Shown here: piece by piece, positions 4,819 through 8,082 of the stretch
How positions within the stretch are numbered: position 1 is the first letter of the stretch
How the letters are laid out: each line of letters starts with the position of its first letter
Source: an uncultured Bacilli bacterium
GTDB lineage: Bacteria > Bacillota_I > Bacilli_A > RF39 > UBA660
Assembly (NCBI GenBank): GCA_944350405.1
Contig: CALVPC010000042.1
Location: 1-8,082, forward strand
Reading direction: 5' to 3'
DNA length: 8,082 nucleotides
Translations under genes and position numbers: made by a program
The notes under the pieces: generated by a model
What the model was told of the DNA's origin: nothing
The model's database searches: none
What the model saw: the letters and a program-made list of their open reading frames with translations, nothing else

Positions 4819-6420
4819 ATGTATAACACATTAAGAAATATAGTAAAGGAATATTTGGTTGCAATTTATATAAGACTATCTAAAGAAGATGACAATTTAG
4901 GTGAAAGTGAAAGTATTCAAAATCAAAAAATATTATTAACTAAATATGTCAAAGAACAAGGATACACTCTAGTAGATATTTATATTGATGATGGTTATAC
5001 AGGTACTAATTTTAATAGACCTGGATTCATGCGAATGTTAAAAGATATTGAAAATGGTAAAGTAAATATGGTTATTACTAAAGACTTATCAAGATTATCA
5101 AGAGATTATATTGGTACTGGTGAATATGTAGAAAAATGGTTTCCTGCTCATAATATTAGATATGTTGCTCTAACAGACAATATAGACACATTTTTAGATA
5201 ATTCTAATAATGATATCGCACCTTTTAAAGCAATATTAAATGATATGTATGCTAAAGATTTATCTAAAAAGATTAGAACTGCACTTCATACTATGCAAAG
5301 TGAAGGAAAATGGGTTGGTGGCTGTCCACCATTTGGATATAAAGTAGATCCGAATGATAAAAATCATTTAGTTATTGACAAAGTTGAAGCACCAATAGTT
5401 AAAAGAATATTTGATATGTTTGCTAGTGGTATCAGAATTAATAAGATAAGAGATACATTTAATAACGAGAATGTACCAACATTTTCTACTACTAGAAATA
5501 GAAACTTTACAAGAAATGGTAGTAATGGAAATATTTACGGGTATTGGTGTAATACTACAATAAAAAAGATTTTACAAAATAGATTATATACCGGAGATAT
5601 GATTCAAAATAGACGCTCTAGGTTAAGTTATAAATATCGTAAAATAATATGTAATCCTAAAGAAGATTGGATAATAGTAAAAAACACTCATGAAGCTATC
5701 ATCGATAAAAATACATTTAATAAAGTACAACAATTGTTGCCAAAACAACATCAAAGAAATGACAAAAAAGAATTGTTTTTATTAGATGGATTATTAAAAT
5801 GTGCTGATTGTGGTCATAATATTGGAATTCGTGCAAGACGCGCTAATGGTAAAAGTACAACGGTTTGTAATTACTATAGAAAGTATAATAAAGAATTTAG
5901 GTTATGTACTGCACACGGCTTTGATTATGATACATTAGAACGAGGCATAGTGCATGAAATCAAAAAATTAATATATTTAGTTAGTAATGATAAATTAGAG
6001 TCAGAAATCCTAAAAAAATATAAAAATAATAATACATTAGATACTTATACTAAAACAAAACAAAAATTAGAAATTGAACTTGAAACTATAAAAAATAATT
6101 TAGATAATATGTATATTGATAAACTACAAAATAAAATAACTGAAGAAATGTATCAAAGGATACAAGAAAAATTTAATAAGGAAATTTCTTTAAAAAAGGA
6201 TAAATTAAATGAAATAAATGAATATTTAGAAAAAATAAATAAAGATGAAGATACATTTAATACTATAAAAAAGGAAGTTCTAGAATTTAAAGATAGATAT
6301 CCAACTAGAGATTTAATCTTAAAACTAATTAAAAATATTTCCATACATGAAGATGGAAATATTGATATTCATTTTAACTTTAAAGAGTTAAATTTTATTT
6401 ATAATAAACGTGATGCCTGA
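4819..6420 (+). CDS. large serine recombinase (site-specific integrase of the element)
   Basis: A 533-aa protein with all domains of the large serine recombinases. The N-terminal resolvase catalytic domain spans about residues 13-160, with nucleophile S21 in YIRLSKED and the LSRLSRDY arginine motif. A recombinase domain follows (about 170-300, starting GGCPPFGYKVD). Then comes a zinc ribbon with C328-x2-C331 and C350/C363, carrying DNA-binding basic residues, and a Lys/Glu-rich coiled coil (about 395-480) of the kind that controls synapsis and directionality. It cuts attP and attB at a 2-bp core through a phosphoserine link. AAAGGAGG (4807-4814) lies 4 nt before ATG. The last codons overlap the attP left arm (CGTGAT at 6409-6414), so gene end and attachment site co-evolve. 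Related to TnpX/phage-type integrases. No frameshift or missing catalytic residue is seen. Confidence 0.95.
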   Translation: MYNTLRNIVKEYLVAIYIRLSKEDDNLGESESIQNQKILLTKYVKEQGYTLVDIYIDDGYTGTNFNRPGFMRMLKDIENGKVNMVITKDLSRLSRDYIGTGEYVEKWFPAHNIRYVALTDNIDTFLDNSNNDIAPFKAILNDMYAKDLSKKIRTALHTMQSEGKWVGGCPPFGYKVDPNDKNHLVIDKVEAPIVKRIFDMFASGIRINKIRDTFNNENVPTFSTTRNRNFTRNGSNGNIYGYWCNTTIKKILQNRLYTGDMIQNRRSRLSYKYRKIICNPKEDWIIVKNTHEAIIDKNTFNKVQQLLPKQHQRNDKKELFLLDGLLKCADCGHNIGIRARRANGKSTTVCNYYRKYNKEFRLCTAHGFDYDTLERGIVHEIKKLIYLVSNDKLESEILKKYKNNNTLDTYTKTKQKLEIELETIKNNLDNMYIDKLQNKITEEMYQRIQEKFNKEISLKKDKLNEINEYLEKINKDEDTFNTIKKEVLEFKDRYPTRDLILKLIKNISIHEDGNIDIHFNFKELNFIYNKRDA

Positions 6421-6458
6421 TAAATTCAATCAGAAGGAATAGCAACATTTATAACTAC
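6409..6458 (+). other. attR, right junction
   Basis: The left arm (6409-6432) is element DNA beginning CGTGAT inside the recombinase gene. GA at 6433-6434 is the proposed crossover dinucleotide, and the right half is host ZIP sequence starting AGGAATAGC. Confidence 0.8.
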
Positions 6459-6819
6459 CAGTGAAAACTTGCAACTAGGCATTTCTATAACACTTGCCAT
6501 TACTATGCATAATATACCTGAAGGAATAAGCATAGCATTACCAATATATTATTACACAAAAAGTAAAAAGAAAGCTATTTTATATACATTTATATGTGCT
6601 ATTAGTGAACCACTTGGAGCTTTAATAGCTTATTTATTTTTAGAACCCACAACTACTACATTAGGACTAGTCTATTCCGTAATTGCAGGAATTATGATTC
6701 ATATATCAATGTATGAATTATTACCTAATGCTTTAAAATATAAAAGATATAAAATAACCTATTTATTTTATATTTTAGGCCTAATATTTGTATTAATCAA
6801 TAAATTAATATTTAACTAA
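6433..6819 (+). pseudogene. ZIP-family metal transporter, 3' part, separated by the element
   Basis: From 6433 the frame reads E-G-I-A-T-F, continuing the HNIP of the 5' part, and then the TM5 motif H145-N-I-P-E149-G (restored numbering), TM6-TM8 segments and TAA at 6817-6819. In its present place it has no start: the first usable codon, TTG 6469, lacks a ribosome-binding site at a workable distance. It is therefore presumably silent unless the element leaves. The sequence shows no other damage, so the gene would be functional after precise excision. The stop overlaps the convergent downstream gene by 8 bp. Confidence 0.9.
6508..6528 (+). repeat. second attB-like sequence inside the same ZIP gene
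   Basis: These 21 bp (CATAATATACCT followed by GAAGGAATA) are identical to the attB obtained by joining 2379-2390 to 6433-6441. They encode the second HNIPEGI motif with the same codons in the same frame and orientation, 87 bp from the first in the restored gene. Confidence 0.85.
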
Positions 6820-8035
6820 AACTATAATTTTCTATAATAGGAAAGTAATCATATCCATTAAGATTATATCCTTTAATCTTACTATTAGAATAACCAAGAA
6901 CAATGTAATTATTATTATTTAAATATATTTTATTAAACATATCATTATTATCACCATTTAATAATTTTACATCTTGCTCATATAAATTCTTATCAAATTT
7001 AACAACTATTGCATCACTATTAAGTACACTATCACTATTTAATTTACCTGTATATCCACTGGCAATTATATTATCATCATTATCTACTAATAAATCAGAA
7101 AAACAAGTTATATCACTGGAACTATATTTAACATCATCTATTTTTTCACCAGAATCATTAAATATTACTATTGCAGCTTGATAATTAGATAAATCTTTTG
7201 AATTTACTACCTTTGTCGTAGCAACAACATAATTATTTCCTAGTTTATCAACAGCAGTAATTCCATTTTCATCAGTAGCACCATATGAAGCATCCCAAAC
7301 AATTTTTCCATTTAAATTATATTTTACAATAATGCCAGAATTACTTTTACCAAGACCTACAGCAACATATCCATCATCCTCTACTAAAATATCATTAAAT
7401 TTACCAGAATAAGGTCCACCATAATTAGTTCTAAATACTTCCTCGCCATCTTTATCAAATTTTAAAAGTATTGCTCCGCCGGTGGTATGATTACCAACAT
7501 ATCCTTCACCATATATTGAACTACCAACAACTAAAAATTCACCACTTTCTAATTTTTCTATCTTTAATAATTCTGTTTTATTTAAAATACTTATATTCTT
7601 TCTCCATAATATATTAAATTCTTTATCAAATTTTACAATTAAACCTTCAGATAACTTTTCATCCTTTTGATCATCAGTCATTTCAGCAGAACCAACTGCA
7701 ATATATCCATCAGAAACTTCTATTACATCATAAAAAAAACTATTATATCCTACGTTTATTCCTACTTCTTGAACAATTTTTCCAGAATTATATTTAAAAA
7801 TAGTAGCCTTATTATACCCATTAGAATATTTATTAAAATCACTATTCCTGTAATCACTAAATCCAACACCAATATAATCATTATCATCAATTACAATACT
7901 ATTAAAAACAGTATAAAAGACAGAATTCTGCCTATTAATATAATATTTAACCCCAAAATATATAAGTTCTGTGACTAAAATAACAGAAAGAACAATAACT
8001 ATTATTTTAAATATTTTTCTTTGTTTATCACTCAT
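6812..8035 (-). CDS. membrane-anchored protein with beta-propeller-like repeats
   Basis: A 407-aa protein starting at ATG 8035, chosen because AGGAG lies 9 nt upstream; the frame is open to an earlier ATG at 8071 without a ribosome-binding site. A short basic N-terminus (SDKQRK) is followed by one hydrophobic helix (about residues 8-30), so the rest is probably outside the cell or an uncleaved signal anchor. Seven repeats of about 45-55 residues follow, each with a strand such as GYIAVGSA, FLVVGSS or YIVLGYS and, between them, IVKFDK-type strands. The pattern resembles seven-bladed propellers. No catalytic motif is visible; binding or a structural role is likely, ligand unknown. It is convergent with the ZIP gene and outside the element. 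Confidence 0.7.
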   Translation of the reverse strand: MSDKQRKIFKIIVIVLSVILVTELIYFGVKYYINRQNSVFYTVFNSIVIDDNDYIGVGFSDYRNSDFNKYSNGYNKATIFKYNSGKIVQEVGINVGYNSFFYDVIEVSDGYIAVGSAEMTDDQKDEKLSEGLIVKFDKEFNILWRKNISILNKTELLKIEKLESGEFLVVGSSIYGEGYVGNHTTGGAILLKFDKDGEEVFRTNYGGPYSGKFNDILVEDDGYVAVGLGKSNSGIIVKYNLNGKIVWDASYGATDENGITAVDKLGNNYVVATTKVVNSKDLSNYQAAIVIFNDSGEKIDDVKYSSSDITCFSDLLVDNDDNIIASGYTGKLNSDSVLNSDAIVVKFDKNLYEQDVKLLNGDNNDMFNKIYLNNNNYIVLGYSNSKIKGYNLNGYDYFPIIENYSFS

Positions 8036-8059
8036 AACAATCACTCCTAAAACAAAATA

Positions 8060-8073
8060 GTATGATACCATAC
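8060..8073 (-). promoter_or_regulatory. small inverted repeat upstream of the propeller gene
   Basis: On the minus strand GTATGGTATCATAC has 5-bp inverted arms and overlaps a possible -10 box TACTAT (8062-8057), 22 bp before the start codon. The matching -35 region would fall at the window edge. A candidate operator only. Confidence 0.25.
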
Positions 8074-8082
8074 AAATTAATA

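Larger units (their letters stand above)
2391..6432. mobile_element. 4,042-bp serine-recombinase integrative element inserted in the ZIP gene
   Basis: The boundaries come from reconstructing the host gene. Removing 2391-6432 restores an unbroken ZIP frame, and the only sequence shared by both junctions is GAAG (2391-2394 and 6433-6436). There is no long target duplication and there are no transposase-type terminal inverted repeats, which fits a large serine recombinase acting at a 2-bp core. Contents from left to right: a terminator, a leftward GNAT-ASCH-ASCH operon, a structured gene-poor region, a small rightward ORF, and the recombinase whose 3' end lies in the right arm of attP. There is no relaxase, coupling protein, replication initiator, capsid or portal gene. 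It is therefore best described as a minimal integrative element, possibly mobilised in trans. Confidence 0.9.

Noticed and set aside
6153..6344. Leftward open frame opposite the recombinase coiled coil
   Set aside because: Phe/Ser/Leu-rich composition arises from the Lys/Glu codons on the other strand.
2391..6432. Insertion sequence or DDE transposon
   Set aside because: No DDE transposase, no terminal inverted repeats and no direct target duplication beyond the shared GAAG; a serine recombinase explains the ends.
2391..6432. Prophage remnant
   Set aside because: The integrase is phage-like, but no capsid, portal, terminase, lysis or replication gene is present.
6469..6819. The 3' ZIP fragment as a separate short gene starting at TTG 6469
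   Set aside because: It is the exact continuation of the 5' fragment and lacks a properly placed ribosome site.
7667..7978. Rightward open frame opposite the propeller protein
   Set aside because: Ile/Asn-rich antisense shadow without a ribosome-binding site.
1..8082. Mycoplasma-type code with TGA as tryptophan
   Set aside because: TGA is the natural stop of the DUF368 gene and the recombinase, and Trp is written TGG.

Overview
ORGANISM. The window is very AT-rich and its genes use TAA, TAG and TGA as stops. TGA closes both the DUF368 gene and the recombinase, so this is not the Mycoplasma genetic code. Firmicutes-type Shine-Dalgarno sites, a Gly-Pro-Thr collagen-like protein and a large serine recombinase together suggest a low-GC Bacillota, probably a gut Bacilli or Clostridia lineage. 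No 16S or other placing marker is present, so this is inference.

LAYOUT. (1) 1-1201: the C-terminus of a collagen-like GPT-repeat protein, followed one base later by a family-2 glycosyltransferase with a TPR-like tail, then an intrinsic terminator. (2) 1240-2390: a DUF368 membrane protein (PopT-type undecaprenyl-phosphate translocase family), overlapping by 4 nt a ZIP-family metal transporter gene. (3) 2391-6432: a 4,042-bp integrated element that splits the ZIP gene inside its first metal-binding motif. (4) 6433-6819: the rest of the ZIP gene, convergent with (5) 6812-8035, a membrane-anchored protein with about seven beta-propeller-like repeats.

THE ELEMENT. Joining base 2390 to base 6433 restores a 247-codon ZIP reading frame exactly, with HNIPEG motifs at residues 116 and 145. 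The junctions rebuild a 50-bp attP centred on a GA dinucleotide with imperfect inverted arms, as expected for a large serine recombinase. The recombinase (4819-6420) ends inside the attP arm. A 21-bp duplicate of the reconstructed attB lies 87 bp further on in the same ZIP gene, because the second HNIPEG motif uses the same codons. Cargo is a leftward three-gene operon: two ASCH (PUA-like) proteins and a GNAT acetyltransferase, plausibly an RNA- or nucleoside-acting module. No relaxase, replication initiator or recognisable excisionase is present, so the element looks non-autonomous for transfer.

THE GENE-POOR CORE. About 770 bp (3870-4638) between cargo and recombinase is densely structured. 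It holds a promoter-plus-terminator unit that could make a ~60-nt RNA antisense to the start of a possible 54-codon leftward ORF, TTTGTATAAC iteron-like repeats, several strong hairpins enclosed by a 10-bp long-range stem, and an outer 14-bp direct repeat. It could be an origin of transfer or replication or a structured RNA; I could not assign it to a known family. This region, with the ASCH/ASCH/GNAT cargo, is the most likely place for undescribed biology in the window.
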